Positions 34,456-43,490 of a stretch of 64,000 nucleotides of DNA are shown here, piece after piece. Numbering within the stretch: position 1 is the first letter of the stretch; each line of letters begins with the position of its first letter. Under the pieces are notes generated by a model. It was given only the letters and a program-made list of their open reading frames with translations, had not been told where the DNA came from and did not search any database. Both the position numbers and the translations under genes were made by a program. Source of the stretch: Butyrivibrio sp. AE3004 (lineage in GTDB: Bacteria; Bacillota; Clostridia; Lachnospirales; Lachnospiraceae); assembly GCF_000703165.1 (NCBI RefSeq), contig NZ_JNLQ01000002.1, positions 2,604,001 through 2,668,000 of the forward strand, read 5' to 3'.

Positions 34456-35472
34456 TTATTTTGTCACTGCCAACTTCCCTGAATACATATCATAATATTC
34501 TTTGGCCTTTTCCTTAGAAAGTTTATAGTGTTTTTGTAATTTCGCAATAATGTCCTCTTCTGAAAAAGAATCTTCAACCTTATCTTCTATAAAAATTCTG
34601 ATTCCTTCCTCTTCGCTTTCAGCTTTTCCTTTTTCTACTCCCTGATCAAAAATCTGAAACTCAGGCAAATCTATTATTTTGCCACCCATAAAATCACCCA
34701 CCTTCTTCTGAACATTATCCTGCTTCATTGTGAGCTTGTAAGCAACACTATGTGTTAATTTTATGATAGCACTGTAGGATAATGCTGACAAGCTGCCCAT
34801 TTCCAGCTCTTTTTTGAGTCTGTTGAAGATATAATTATATTCATCGAATAATTTATTTATCGCATCTTCACTTTTATCTATTTCCGGAAGCTGATTCTCA
34901 TAATTGAAAATATAAAACGGAATCAGCATATAAAGCTTTTCTCTAAATATATCCTCCACTGTATAATCAGACATTTTCACTATAGGCACATCATAAGATA
35001 CTGTTTTCCCTCCGGGAACTGTTATTTCAATATTTGCTTTATCCGATGCTTTATCAGAACCTCTAAGCAAAAGCAATCCTGAATTAGGGAAACTAACTTT
35101 TAGGCTACTAATAGTTTCTTCCGCAGAATTCTTAGCTATTTGAGAACCGTATTCGAATATCCTTACCAGAATCGTTCCATCATATTTTAAGCTTTCACAT
35201 TCAATGTGATATCTTTTGGATATCTCACGATAAATAATCTCGAAGCTTGAATCAGTTACCCGTTTTTCTTCCGAGCCATCCATATGCTCAACAAAATGCT
35301 CATTCCACAGCCTTTTAATGACCGCATCTTTTCCATAGTTTTCTCCAAACATATGACTCACGAAGGATATAACTAAATCATCGCATCGTCCTTCCATAGT
35401 CCGAAAAGCATCATCATACGCAATCTCAGAATAGACCGGATTGTTTTTCTTTACATTCTCTTTTTCTTCCAT
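34456..35472 (-). CDS. Rpn/PD-(D/E)XK nuclease-like family protein (divergent)
   Basis: 338 residues. The overall layout is that of Lachnospiraceae proteins annotated as Rpn-type recombination-promoting nucleases or 'putative transposases': a YDDAFRTMEGRCDDLVISFV start, a RISKRYHIECESL middle part (IIYREISKRYHIECES), LYMLIPFYIFNYENQLP near 190, and a basic coiled tail with a KLQKHYKLSKEKAKEYYDMY end. Nuclease residues are not unambiguous by eye, so activity is uncertain. AGGAAGG lies 7 bp before the ATG. It sits between loaP and flagellin 1 with no evident link to either. Confidence 0.65.
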   Translation of the reverse strand: MEEKENVKKNNPVYSEIAYDDAFRTMEGRCDDLVISFVSHMFGENYGKDAVIKRLWNEHFVEHMDGSEEKRVTDSSFEIIYREISKRYHIECESLKYDGTILVRIFEYGSQIAKNSAEETISSLKVSFPNSGLLLLRGSDKASDKANIEITVPGGKTVSYDVPIVKMSDYTVEDIFREKLYMLIPFYIFNYENQLPEIDKSEDAINKLFDEYNYIFNRLKKELEMGSLSALSYSAIIKLTHSVAYKLTMKQDNVQKKVGDFMGGKIIDLPEFQIFDQGVEKGKAESEEEGIRIFIEDKVEDSFSEEDIIAKLQKHYKLSKEKAKEYYDMYSGKLAVTK

Positions 35473-35769
35473 ACTTTTCCTTCCTTTTGCATATTTTTGT
35501 ATTGCAAGACATGCAAAGGATATGAAAAATAGAATACTTCCAAGAATATATAAGAACTAGTTTGAATAAATATTATTGCTCAAAATCAAGTCAATCACGG
35601 GAATAATCTGGCGAATCGCCTTGATCGCTTTACATGAAATAAATACGTTGAGACATTAACACATCCTCCATAAAATGTAAAGTATAATTTTAATGACTGA
35701 ATTTGATTGAATTCATATAAATTTGCCTTTACACAAAAAATCAGATTATTTATTTGTCGTAGTTTTTTA
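35473..35769. other. Gap after flagellin 1
   Basis: No gene. A GGCGA-A-TCGCC palindrome with surrounding TCAAG/CTTGA arms (about 35584-35620) could form a hairpin. No clear T-tract terminator for flagellin 1 is visible here. Confidence 0.4.
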
Positions 35770-37917
35770 TCACCCCTGCAGCAGCGTCATTACGCCCTGA
35801 GTACTCTGATTAGCCTGTACAAGCATTGATTGGCCTGCCTGCGCCAGGATATTATTGATACTGTATTTCACCATTTCATCTGCCATGTCTGTATCACGAA
35901 GTCTTGATTCAGAAGCTGTTGTGTTTTCAACTACATTGTCCAGATTCTTGATAGTGTGTTCCATTCGGTTCTGAACTGCTCCAAGTTCAGATCTCTGTCT
36001 TGAGACTTCTTTTATTGCATCTTCAATAGCATCAAGCGCATAGGTGGCACCAATGCCATTGTCATCAACCACATTCAGGTTCCATATGCCAAGATTCTTT
36101 GCACTCATGGCTTCTATGCTGACACCTATCTTATTATTCATATCTGCATCAGCTCCTGCGTGAATAGACGTATTTAAGTCCTTGGATATAGTGGTAGTAC
36201 CTCTATCAATCTCGAATATAACTCTTGACGCATCATTGTCCGGATCCTCCAGAAAATCTGCTGCCATGGTAACACCATCATCTATATCTTCATTATTTTT
36301 ATCCCTTACTTTCGCGTAAGTATCTGTTGCACCGATATTGCTGGCTTTTTCCAATTCTCTGGCAATGAGTTTATAAGCCCTGCCTTCTGTGATTACACTT
36401 CTGTCATCATCATCGTAACCATCACCATCCTGATCAACCATAAGGGTGTATGTAACTCCATGGAAGGTCACTGTATTCCCATTTATAGGATCATCTTTTC
36501 CAGCCCCGGGCTTTGTGGTATCCATCTCATTATCTTCGCCGTAAGCTATACATATTGCTGACCTATAAAGATTTGTTTCAGCAGTATAGGAATTCCCATC
36601 TACTTTAATAAGCGATCCTTCCGTTGTACCCTCATCATACGAAAAATTAGAAAGCCTATTTTTTACAGTACTGAGGTTATATTTTCTTAGCGAATAAGAG
36701 TCCCCATCAATAGTCACACGCGTGGTTGCGCTGGTACCTTCTCCTACGGATGCCCCACTGACATAGCTTCTTATGTCATTGTAATTGTAATTCCTTACAA
36801 CATAGCCATAAGTATTGCTTCCCCTTTTTATGGTAACAGTCTGTCCGTTAAGGTTATCCCCTATATCACTTCTTATGTCATTAAGTGTTTTGATAACAGA
36901 AGAATCCGTGGATGATACATATGCATTTGAGGAATTCTTGTTATAGGTCACTCCTCCATAGGTGATGCTATCCATTCCCGAATCAATTCTTGATCTTATA
37001 TTTGCGCTGTGTTCAGCGACATTGCCGCTTCCGTCTATAAGTGTATATGTAGTGCTATTCCCATTAGCCCCTGTTATTGTTACCGATTTTGTAGAGGAAT
37101 TAACCTTTCCTGCTACTGTAGAGGCAAATTCTGCTGTATAATTCCCATTTTTTAGTTCATAGTTATCAGTACCTATTGAAACTGTACTTGTATTCGGATT
37201 TACTTCATTATTTATCGCACCTATCTGTTTAAAAGCTGCATTCCCGTTCTGTCCAATAATATGGTAGGTAGTACTACCAACATCCACAGTATCCCCAGGC
37301 TCACCATCCTCTTTTATCATTTTCTGTACATCGGCTTTTCCTGTTCCTATGGTGTAGGTAATACCTGCTATCATTATCTTATCGGAATGTTTAAGCCTGT
37401 TCATAGTAAAGGATCCGTGTCCCGGACCATCTGTAGAGTTGTTTACAATTCCGTCTAATCCTGCATCATGGATATTTAGATATTTTGTCTGATACCCACT
37501 GCCACCTTTTAATAGGTAGGTTTCGTTAAATTTTGTTGTTTCAGATACTCTGTCAACCTCTGTAAGAAGCTGGTTTATTTCATCCTGGATGGATTTTCTG
37601 TCGGTGATTGAATTGGTTCCGTTTGCAGCCTGAACTGCAAGTTCGTTCATTCTGTGGAGCATGTCGTGAACTTCAGTAAGTGCACCTTCTGCTGTCTGTA
37701 CCATGGATATTCCATCCTGAGCATTTGTAGATGCCCTGTCCAGGCCTCTTATCTGGCGGCGCATCTTTTCACTGATGGAAAGACCTGCAGCATCGTCAGC
37801 GGCACGATTTATTTTATAGCCCGACGAAAGCTTCTCTGCAGATTTTCTCTGTACAGAAGTCACCTGACCATACATTCTGTTAGCGTTTGCCGCCGCGATA
37901 TTATGCTGAATTACCAT
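35770..37917 (-). CDS. Flagellin 1 with greatly expanded variable domain
   Basis: 715 residues, against about 490 for the other two flagellins in this window. Residues 1-145 (MVIQHNIAAANANRM, LSSGYKINRAADDAAGL) and the last 110 (LGAVQNRMEHTIKNLDNV, ending QSTQGVMTLLQG) are the conserved D0/D1 coiled-coil regions. The 450-residue centre repeats a motif of two strands and a helix, seen as VDVGSTTYHI, VSIGTDNYEL, VTITGANGNSTTYTL, ITYGGVTYN, VTIKRGSNTYGY, VTIDGDSYSL, IKVDGNSYTA and VTFHGVTYTL. Secreted by the flagellar export system to the filament. Unlike the other flagellins, its Shine-Dalgarno is not a CsrA site. Confidence 0.95.
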   Translation of the reverse strand: MVIQHNIAAANANRMYGQVTSVQRKSAEKLSSGYKINRAADDAAGLSISEKMRRQIRGLDRASTNAQDGISMVQTAEGALTEVHDMLHRMNELAVQAANGTNSITDRKSIQDEINQLLTEVDRVSETTKFNETYLLKGGSGYQTKYLNIHDAGLDGIVNNSTDGPGHGSFTMNRLKHSDKIMIAGITYTIGTGKADVQKMIKEDGEPGDTVDVGSTTYHIIGQNGNAAFKQIGAINNEVNPNTSTVSIGTDNYELKNGNYTAEFASTVAGKVNSSTKSVTITGANGNSTTYTLIDGSGNVAEHSANIRSRIDSGMDSITYGGVTYNKNSSNAYVSSTDSSVIKTLNDIRSDIGDNLNGQTVTIKRGSNTYGYVVRNYNYNDIRSYVSGASVGEGTSATTRVTIDGDSYSLRKYNLSTVKNRLSNFSYDEGTTEGSLIKVDGNSYTAETNLYRSAICIAYGEDNEMDTTKPGAGKDDPINGNTVTFHGVTYTLMVDQDGDGYDDDDRSVITEGRAYKLIARELEKASNIGATDTYAKVRDKNNEDIDDGVTMAADFLEDPDNDASRVIFEIDRGTTTISKDLNTSIHAGADADMNNKIGVSIEAMSAKNLGIWNLNVVDDNGIGATYALDAIEDAIKEVSRQRSELGAVQNRMEHTIKNLDNVVENTTASESRLRDTDMADEMVKYSINNILAQAGQSMLVQANQSTQGVMTLLQG

Positions 37918-37960
37918 CCATGATTCCTCTGCATAAATTGCCTATAGTTACTCATATCAT

Positions 37961-37988
37961 TTATCGGATGAAATTGTGATTCTGTTTA
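37961..37988 (-). promoter_or_regulatory. Sigma-28 promoter for flagellin 1
   Basis: Minus strand: TAAA (37985-37988), 17 bp, CCGATAA (37961-37967). Confidence 0.85.
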
Positions 37989-38012
37989 TGATACAGATTA
38001 TAAAAACAACAT

Positions 38013-38050
38013 AAAAAGGACCAGACGGGCATTATGCCTGACTGATCCTT
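38013..38050. repeat. 38-bp palindromic repeat, copy 1
   Basis: Imperfect inverted repeat beginning AAAAAGGACCAG and ending GACTGATCCTT around GGGCATTATGCC. Copy 2 at 39435-39472 differs at only 3 of 38 positions. It lies just after the Rpn-type gene and may act as its terminator. Confidence 0.8.
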
Positions 38051-38078
38051 ATCGTTTCCTTTATAAAATAATTAATTT

Positions 38079-38993
38079 TTATTTCTGCGCCATAAGTTCT
38101 TTAGCTCTTGCTTCAGGGATTTTCCACTTCGTGATGAGACCTTTAAGTATACCCTCTTCTGGAACATTGTATTCCCTAAGCCCGCTTATATAGATAAGCA
38201 TCCCCTCTTCTTTAACTTCTTCTTTAACCTCTTCTTTAACCTCTGTCCTTATATCTTCTCTCAAAGCTGCTTCATATTCCCATGATTTCATATATGCTAA
38301 ATTCACCTCCTGACTCTGTTTTACACTTGTCACAATGTCATCAAGTGCCTTAATATCTTTATTTGATACATTCTCAGTTTTGCTGTTCTGTATATATTTT
38401 AGCATTTCTGAAATTTTCCTGCCATAATCGCCGGTAATATTACATTTTCCTTTTGTGTACAAGAATATCCTTCGTATCCCATCTTCATATTTACAATCAG
38501 GATGAGTAACGAGGGATGTTTTCGCTTCATAATACATGTCGTTCTGATCAAATGGGTCATATGATAGTATCGTGATAATAACGAGATCCGGAAGATTATC
38601 ATAATCTTCGTTTGTCATCAAATTTTGCTTATCTATCATTGATGAGTAATAACGGTTTCTCCTTGGAAGTATCCGTTTATCAGCTATTCTATTCTCAGGT
38701 TCAATATCAAATAATGTGGCTGCTTTTTCACCTCTGATATTCGCTTTTATATATGCATCCAATCGTATTCCATGGTTACTTGTACCTGCCCCGTTTATCA
38801 CTTTTTGAGAAATAACATCAACAACATCAATTTCCTGTCCCAGGAAAACCTGAAGCATTATTTGTACAGCTCTTTTTCCTTCATCTTTAAAGGTAAGAAT
38901 ACTTGTCATAAGAAAATCATCTATGACATTTAGCTCACTAAGTTCTCTCTTTTTCTTTACCGGTAATTCAATATTCAGTTTTTCTTCTGACAC
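38079..38993 (-). CDS. Rpn-family recombination-promoting nuclease/putative transposase
   Basis: 304 residues from a GTG at 38993, which has AAGGAGG 8 bp upstream; the longer reading to 39044 has no site. Landmarks of the family are NVIDDFLMTSILTF near the start, RLDAYIKANIRGEKAATLFDIEPEN (the PD-(D/E)XK core, with RLD and the DIE-x-N segment) and RRNRYYSSMIDKQ. A repetitive KEEVKEEVKEE hinge precedes a short helical C-terminal domain. Such genes spread between genomes and are often found as scattered copies. Located between flagellins 1 and 2. Confidence 0.85.
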   Translation of the reverse strand: MSEEKLNIELPVKKKRELSELNVIDDFLMTSILTFKDEGKRAVQIMLQVFLGQEIDVVDVISQKVINGAGTSNHGIRLDAYIKANIRGEKAATLFDIEPENRIADKRILPRRNRYYSSMIDKQNLMTNEDYDNLPDLVIITILSYDPFDQNDMYYEAKTSLVTHPDCKYEDGIRRIFLYTKGKCNITGDYGRKISEMLKYIQNSKTENVSNKDIKALDDIVTSVKQSQEVNLAYMKSWEYEAALREDIRTEVKEEVKEEVKEEGMLIYISGLREYNVPEEGILKGLITKWKIPEARAKELMAQK

Positions 38994-39044
38994 TTTTGTG
39001 CCCTCCTTTATATCATTTTGTATCAGATATAACCACACAGGCAC

Positions 39045-39434
39045 GAATAATCAGACCTAAAATTCTTTAACTACTTTCAATTATAATTTGAATCAAATAA
39101 ATCTTTCGTGGAAATAGGTGGGAGAAATCCCGGATACCTTGTATGGTCATCTGACCGGGATTCATAATAAATCATATATTAAATCTTGTCAATATTTTCA
39201 TTGAGAACTCACTACAATTCTGAGAGTAATTGTAAATAAGACTATTCTCTTTGTCCTATCTGCCTCGTAAATTATCACTTGCCATTTTTATCATTAGTTT
39301 GATATTTTTATCATTTTTTATTATTTGATCTGATTTTTTATCATTTGATCATTATGTGATTTTTATATTAGTCGCTAATCGCATATCATTTTATAATTTA
39401 TAATTTTCATGTAATATCGAAATCAATAAAATAG
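39045..39434. other. AT-rich region with TTTTTATCATT repeats
   Basis: No gene. Between about 39270 and 39370 the string TTTTTATCATT or TTTTTATTATT and the word TTTGATC recur several times as degenerate direct repeats. Confidence 0.5.
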
Positions 39435-39472
39435 AAAAAGGACCAGCCTGGCATCATGCCTGACTGATCCTT
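39435..39472. repeat. 38-bp palindromic repeat, copy 2
   Basis: Same element as 38013-38050 with 3 differences. It lies just after the HipBA-like remnant, the same position relative to a minus-strand gene as copy 1, so it may be a mobile or recurrent terminator. Confidence 0.8.
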
Positions 39473-39501
39473 CTTGTTTAAGATATTTAAATATTAGTTC
39501 C

Positions 39502-40140
39502 TTAGACGCCCTGCAGTACTTCCAATCTACGCTCAAACATTTCGTAATCGTTATCTCTGCCCTCAAATAAAGATTTGTCCACTTCTTTTATTTGATTTAG
39601 ACCTATTTCCCTAACCGCTTCTAGCGCAGCATCTTTTTGAGATATATGCCTGGGAAGTGTAGTCTGGCAAAGTCCGCCTTCTAAAGTATCATATGCTTTG
39701 AATGATTGATTAAAATCCATAAGATCATGAAGTCTTAACGCTTTCCCAGTCTCATTGTCTATGAGTATTCCCCAATTTTCCCAGTGTCTGTCAGTATTTC
39801 CAATCAGATAATCCAGGATGTTCATCATATAATATCCATAATCATCAATTTTTATTATAGAATCTAAGGAATTAAGATCATGATTTACAGCATAGATATC
39901 AAAAGCAGCTCTGGTGGTAATACTCTTTGATTTACTGGTCATAAGCTTGCTTACAGACACAGTCACACCTTCAAATATATCCTCCTCATACAGCACCTGG
40001 TTAACTTTGTCCATACGTACTGTCTCTTTTCCTTTTTCAAGCTCCCTGACAAATCTCAGTCCAAGTCCTGCTCTAAGGGCAAATTCCTCTTGTGTCAGAC
40101 CTGCTTTCTTTCGTTCAGTTTTTACAAATTCAGCTATTAA
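39502..40140 (-). pseudogene. HipB-like HTH and HipA-like kinase remnant
   Basis: Reading leftward from 40140, one frame encodes an XRE domain of the HipB type (FVKTERKKAGLTQEEFALRAG, RFVRELEKGKETVRMDKVNQVL). It runs without a stop into a HipA-like kinase piece with YLIGNTDRHWENWG and DLMDFNQSF. The frame has no ATG/GTG/TTG start before the HTH; the nearest upstream codon is a TAA. Residues upstream of the kinase catalytic loop, including the ATP-binding part, are missing. Only the segment from ATG 40014 (170 codons) could be translated normally, and it would lack most of the HTH. Best read as a deleted, frameshifted hipBA-like module. Confidence 0.7.
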
Positions 40141-40696
40141 TCTTGTCCATTATATCCTTGAAATCTATTTCCAAGTCATCGTATATTACGGGCTTAACGG
40201 TATCTGTTATTGAATATTCCTCAAATTCATATTCGCCATTCACAAGTCTATGGACAACTACACTTTTGCTATCCGGATTAACCTGCCAATATTCCTTTAC
40301 TTTTGCGTTTTTGTATAAATTATATTTTCTAACATAATCATGAGTTGCACTACTCGGCGACACAATTTCAATTATCCAGTCCGGAGCTCCGTTGCATCTT
40401 TTCCCATCAAGCTTATCCCTGTCACAGATTACGCTAATATCCGGTTGAACTATTGTATCTCTCTTTTCATCAAGCTTTACATCAAAAGGCGCATGAAAAA
40501 CTTTACATTTCCCACCTTTTTCTTCAATATAGTTTCCTATAATTCTAAAAAGATGTCCGGATATTTCCTGATGCAACTGACTGGGAGATGCCATATCATA
40601 GAACACTCCATTAATCAATTCAACCCTTTCGCCTTCCGGTAGGGCATAGTAATCTTCTTCAGTATAGTATTCCTTTATCTCTTTGGGTAATGGCAT
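40130..40696 (-). CDS. Uma2-family (DUF820) protein
   Basis: 188 residues with the family's PD-(D/E)XK-like core: ELINGVFYDMASPS near 31, VQPDISVICDRDKL near 77 and GAPDWIIEIVSPSS near 102, then KEYWQVNP. Uma2 proteins are abundant, scattered and of unproven function, though predicted nucleases. The ATG follows GGAGG. The last six codons (ATG-GAC-AAG-ATT-AAT-AGC) look like the former start of the downstream hipB-like gene, now fused in frame. Confidence 0.85.
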   Translation of the reverse strand: MPLPKEIKEYYTEEDYYALPEGERVELINGVFYDMASPSQLHQEISGHLFRIIGNYIEEKGGKCKVFHAPFDVKLDEKRDTIVQPDISVICDRDKLDGKRCNGAPDWIIEIVSPSSATHDYVRKYNLYKNAKVKEYWQVNPDSKSVVVHRLVNGEYEFEEYSITDTVKPVIYDDLEIDFKDIMDKINS

Positions 40697-41023
40697 AATC
40701 TAATCCTCCATCGAATCGATAATCTATAATAATTATATTATATCCTTTGCCGCCTTACATCACTATATCAAAGACAAATTGATTCTCATCAAACCGGATG
40801 CATGTATCATACATTACCAGTACCGATCTCCATTTTAAACGTATCAGTTTAAATCGTCTCGCTTATCCATTTATGGATATCCATGTTTTATTAACTATTT
40901 CAAACCTCTATCCTATAATAGATATAACCAAGCATTTAAAAGTGCCATATTTGGAAATACACTAATAATATCATGCTATAGAACTTCAATTAAAAAGCCA
41001 ATTAAAAGGAGATGTTATAAAAA
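40697..41023. other. Divergent intergenic region
   Basis: No gene. A perfect inverted repeat TATCCAT-TT-ATGGATA lies at 40864-40879 and could be an operator for one of the divergent Uma2-type genes. AAAAGGAG precedes the plus-strand ATG at 41024. Confidence 0.45.
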
Positions 41024-41570
41024 ATGACACTACAGGAAATGATAGATCGAAAAAATGAATTAGGTCTTACCTATGAGCAGATTGCAAGATTATCCGGAGT
41101 TCCTGTAGGAACTGTTCAGAAGGTTCTGGGTGGTATAACAAAATCCCCCAGATATGATAATTTTCCCTTGCGACGTTCAGCTTGACATGGATGACAAAAC
41201 GATGGTTCAACCTGACTTCATGATTGTCTGCGACAAGGAAAAAATAATCAAACGTAAAGTATACGGTGCTCCTGACTTCATTGTTGAAGTACTCTCACCA
41301 TCATCAATAGACAGAGACAATATGCTCAAGCTTATAAAATACAAAGACGCGGGGTTAAAAGAATATTGGATTGTTGATACCAAAAGGCAGAAAATCCTTG
41401 TCTATAATTTTAGTGAGGATTTCGATCTATCAGTCTATCGTTTCAATGACGTGGTTCCTGTGGGCTTATATGAGGGTGATTGCATAGTCGATTTCACCCC
41501 ATATTGGATGAGATTTCTTTTCTGCTATAAATTCACGCAGGCTATTTTGTTCAGCAATAAGCTCCACTAA
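41024..41570 (+). pseudogene. HTH-Uma2 gene broken by an internal deletion
   Basis: ATG 41024 begins a helix-turn-helix domain (MIDRKNELGLTYEQIARLSG, VQKVLGG) that ends at a TGA near 41182. In another frame the Uma2 core resumes from 41154 (FPCDVQLDMDDKTMVQPDF, GAPDFIVEVLSPSS, KEYWIVDT). The HTH should be followed by about 60 residues of Uma2 N-terminus (ELINGVFY-like), which are missing. Deletion with frameshift is the simplest reading. The residual Uma2 piece has 138 codons and no ribosome binding site. Confidence 0.8.
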
Positions 41571-41611
41571 GCTCATCAAGACCTTGCTAAGTGCTATACA
41601 CAAATTTAAGA

Positions 41612-41636
41612 GGCGCCTTCCATCCTGGAAAGCGCC
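41612..41636 (-). terminator. Terminator of flagellin 2
   Basis: Stem GGCGCCTTCCA / TGGAAAGCGCC (one mismatch), 3-nt loop, followed on the minus strand by a short T-containing stretch. Confidence 0.8.
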
Positions 41637-41684
41637 CCCAGCACAATTTTCTTATTTTGAATGATTTGTTTTTTAGTGATCTTA

Positions 41685-43151
41685 TTAGCCCTGAAGGAGT
41701 GACATAACACCCTGTGTGCTCTGGTTTGCCTGAGCCAGCATTGACTGTCCTGCCTGTGCAAGGATGTTGTTCTTGCTGTAGGTAACCATCTCGTCTGCCA
41801 TATCTGTGTCACGGATTCTGGACTCAGCTGCTGTTGTATTTTCAACTACGTTATCGAGGTTCTTGATTGTGTGCTCAAGTCTGTTCTGTACGGCACCGAG
41901 TTCAGATCTCTGTGCTGATACCTGCTTAAGTGCATCTTCTATAGCGTCGATTGCATATGTTGCTGCCATTCCTGTGCTGTCTGATACTGTAAGATTCTGA
42001 ATACCGAGGTTAGCTGCTGTCATAGGCTGTATTGTGATGCTAATCTTGTTGGTCATGTCTGCATCAGATCCTACATGAAGGCTAAGGCCGAGATCCTTGG
42101 GAACCTGTGCTGTGCTCTTGGAGATACTGAATACGAAGGTTCCGCCAACCGCTACCTGCTTTTTCCCTTCAAGTTTTGATATGTTCTCTTCACTCTGAAC
42201 CTTAGAAGCGGAAACATCGGAAAGCTTTACAGCAACCTGAACCGACTTAAGATGTGCAGCATCTACACCAATTCTGTTAGCCTGAACAAGAGCATCCTTA
42301 ACCTTTGCAACTGCTGTACTTACGTGAATATTCTTATCAAGAGTCTTATCTACAGCTGTCTGAGGACCGCCATCTCCTACGCTTACTGAGGAGCCGTCCT
42401 TAACCTTTGATTTTATCTCATCTACTGTAAATTCCTGCTCACCGAATTTGAATACTGTTTCTGTTCCGGAAGAGGAATCAGGTCCTGTTACATATTCTGT
42501 TCCGTCGATAACAACCTTGCCACCTTCAGGTGTACCATCAGCTAAATCCTGAATTTTCCCCTGGATACTTGAAATAAGGTCATCATCTGTATAAATGTGA
42601 TAGTCTTTTCCTGCAATCTTTACATTGGTATCATCTTTGATATCCATTGTGAATGTAGCTTTGATACCGGCATCTGCAAGTGTTCCTTCAAGACCTGCAT
42701 CATGTGCTACCATATATTTTTCATGAAATCCTGTATCTCCTTTAAGAAGATAGGTTTCGTTAAATTTCGTTGTCTGTGCTACGCGGTCGATCTCAGTTGT
42801 GAGCTGCTTGATCTCATCCTGGATGGATGTACGGTCTGTCTCACTATTTGTTCCGTTAGCTGCCTGTACTGCCAGCTCGTTCATTCTCTGAAGCATATCG
42901 TGTACTTCTGTAAGTGCACCTTCTGCTGTCTGTACGGAACTGATACCATCGTCTGCGTTTGTTGATGCTCTGTCTAAGCCTCTCATCTGCTTTCTCATCT
43001 TCTCAGAAATTGAAAGACCTGCTGCATCATCTGCTGCTCTATTTATTTTATAACCTGAGGAAAGTTTCTCTGAAGATTTGCCCTGAGTACTTGTTGTAAT
43101 ACCGAGCATTCTATTAGAATTCATCGCCGTAAGATTGTGCTGGATAACCAT
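41685..43151 (-). CDS. Flagellin 2
   Basis: 488 residues with conserved D0/D1 ends (MVIQHNLTAMNSNRML; ending NQSTQGVMSLLQG). The central domain has VKIAGKDYHIY, VVIDGTEYVTG and FKFGEQEFTVDEIKSKV units of the type expanded in flagellin 1. The leader carries ACATGGAGGT (43158-43167), a full match to the CsrA consensus ACANGGANGU, overlapping the Shine-Dalgarno. Two more GGA motifs (ATAAGGAT, ATAGGAGG) lie 20-35 nt further upstream, as expected for a two-site CsrA target. Promoter 43309-43335, terminator 41612-41636. Confidence 0.95.
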   Translation of the reverse strand: MVIQHNLTAMNSNRMLGITTSTQGKSSEKLSSGYKINRAADDAAGLSISEKMRKQMRGLDRASTNADDGISSVQTAEGALTEVHDMLQRMNELAVQAANGTNSETDRTSIQDEIKQLTTEIDRVAQTTKFNETYLLKGDTGFHEKYMVAHDAGLEGTLADAGIKATFTMDIKDDTNVKIAGKDYHIYTDDDLISSIQGKIQDLADGTPEGGKVVIDGTEYVTGPDSSSGTETVFKFGEQEFTVDEIKSKVKDGSSVSVGDGGPQTAVDKTLDKNIHVSTAVAKVKDALVQANRIGVDAAHLKSVQVAVKLSDVSASKVQSEENISKLEGKKQVAVGGTFVFSISKSTAQVPKDLGLSLHVGSDADMTNKISITIQPMTAANLGIQNLTVSDSTGMAATYAIDAIEDALKQVSAQRSELGAVQNRLEHTIKNLDNVVENTTAAESRIRDTDMADEMVTYSKNNILAQAGQSMLAQANQSTQGVMSLLQG

Positions 43152-43157
43152 ATATAT

Positions 43158-43167
43158 ACCTCCATGT
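43158..43167 (-). promoter_or_regulatory. CsrA site over flagellin 2 Shine-Dalgarno
   Basis: ACATGGAGGT on the minus strand, 6 nt before the start codon, matches ACANGGANGU at every fixed position. Additional GGA motifs stand upstream in the same leader (43181-43194). Confidence 0.75.
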
Positions 43168-43308
43168 GGGTGCAGTTCCTCCTATGATCCTTATAGTCAG
43201 AGACTGCCTGCTTGATAAAAAAATTCGAAATTAAAAGTTTCTTATTAAGTTGAGTGCGCTCCCACATCGATCATCCTTGACGATGTTTGTATTTGTTTTA
43301 CACTCTAT

Positions 43309-43335
43309 ATATCGTTCGGATTTTCGATTACTTAA
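43309..43335 (-). promoter_or_regulatory. Sigma-28 promoter for flagellin 2
   Basis: Minus strand: GGGGTTAA (TTAA 43332-43335), 16 bp, ACGATAT (43309-43315). The -10 has A for the first C, so it is slightly off consensus. Confidence 0.7.
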
Positions 43336-43393
43336 CCCCTTTTTTGAAATTTTTTTGATTTTTTATTTCAAAGCCGAATAAACGCCAAAACAA

Positions 43394-43436
43394 AAAGCCC
43401 GAAAAAGCAGTTATTCTCTGCATTTCCGAGCTTTAA
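43394..43436 (-). terminator. Terminator of the MAF operon
   Basis: Imperfect stem with arms AAAGC-CG-GCAG / CTGC-CG-GCTTT, ending in a T-run on the minus strand, between the MAF gene stop and the flagellin 2 promoter. Confidence 0.6.
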
Positions 43437-43490
43437 GATGTGTATTAAAAATTTCAAAAATTTGAAACAAAAAACTTCAAAGTATATTTC

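Noticed and set aside
34456..38993. Rpn-type genes as insertion sequences
   Set aside because: No terminal inverted repeats or target duplications framing the genes; 'transposase' in such names reflects family annotation, not proven transposition.
39270..39370. Short AT-rich direct repeats as a CRISPR array or origin
   Set aside because: Units are irregular, 11 bp or shorter, with no constant spacer; no DnaA boxes or replication genes nearby.
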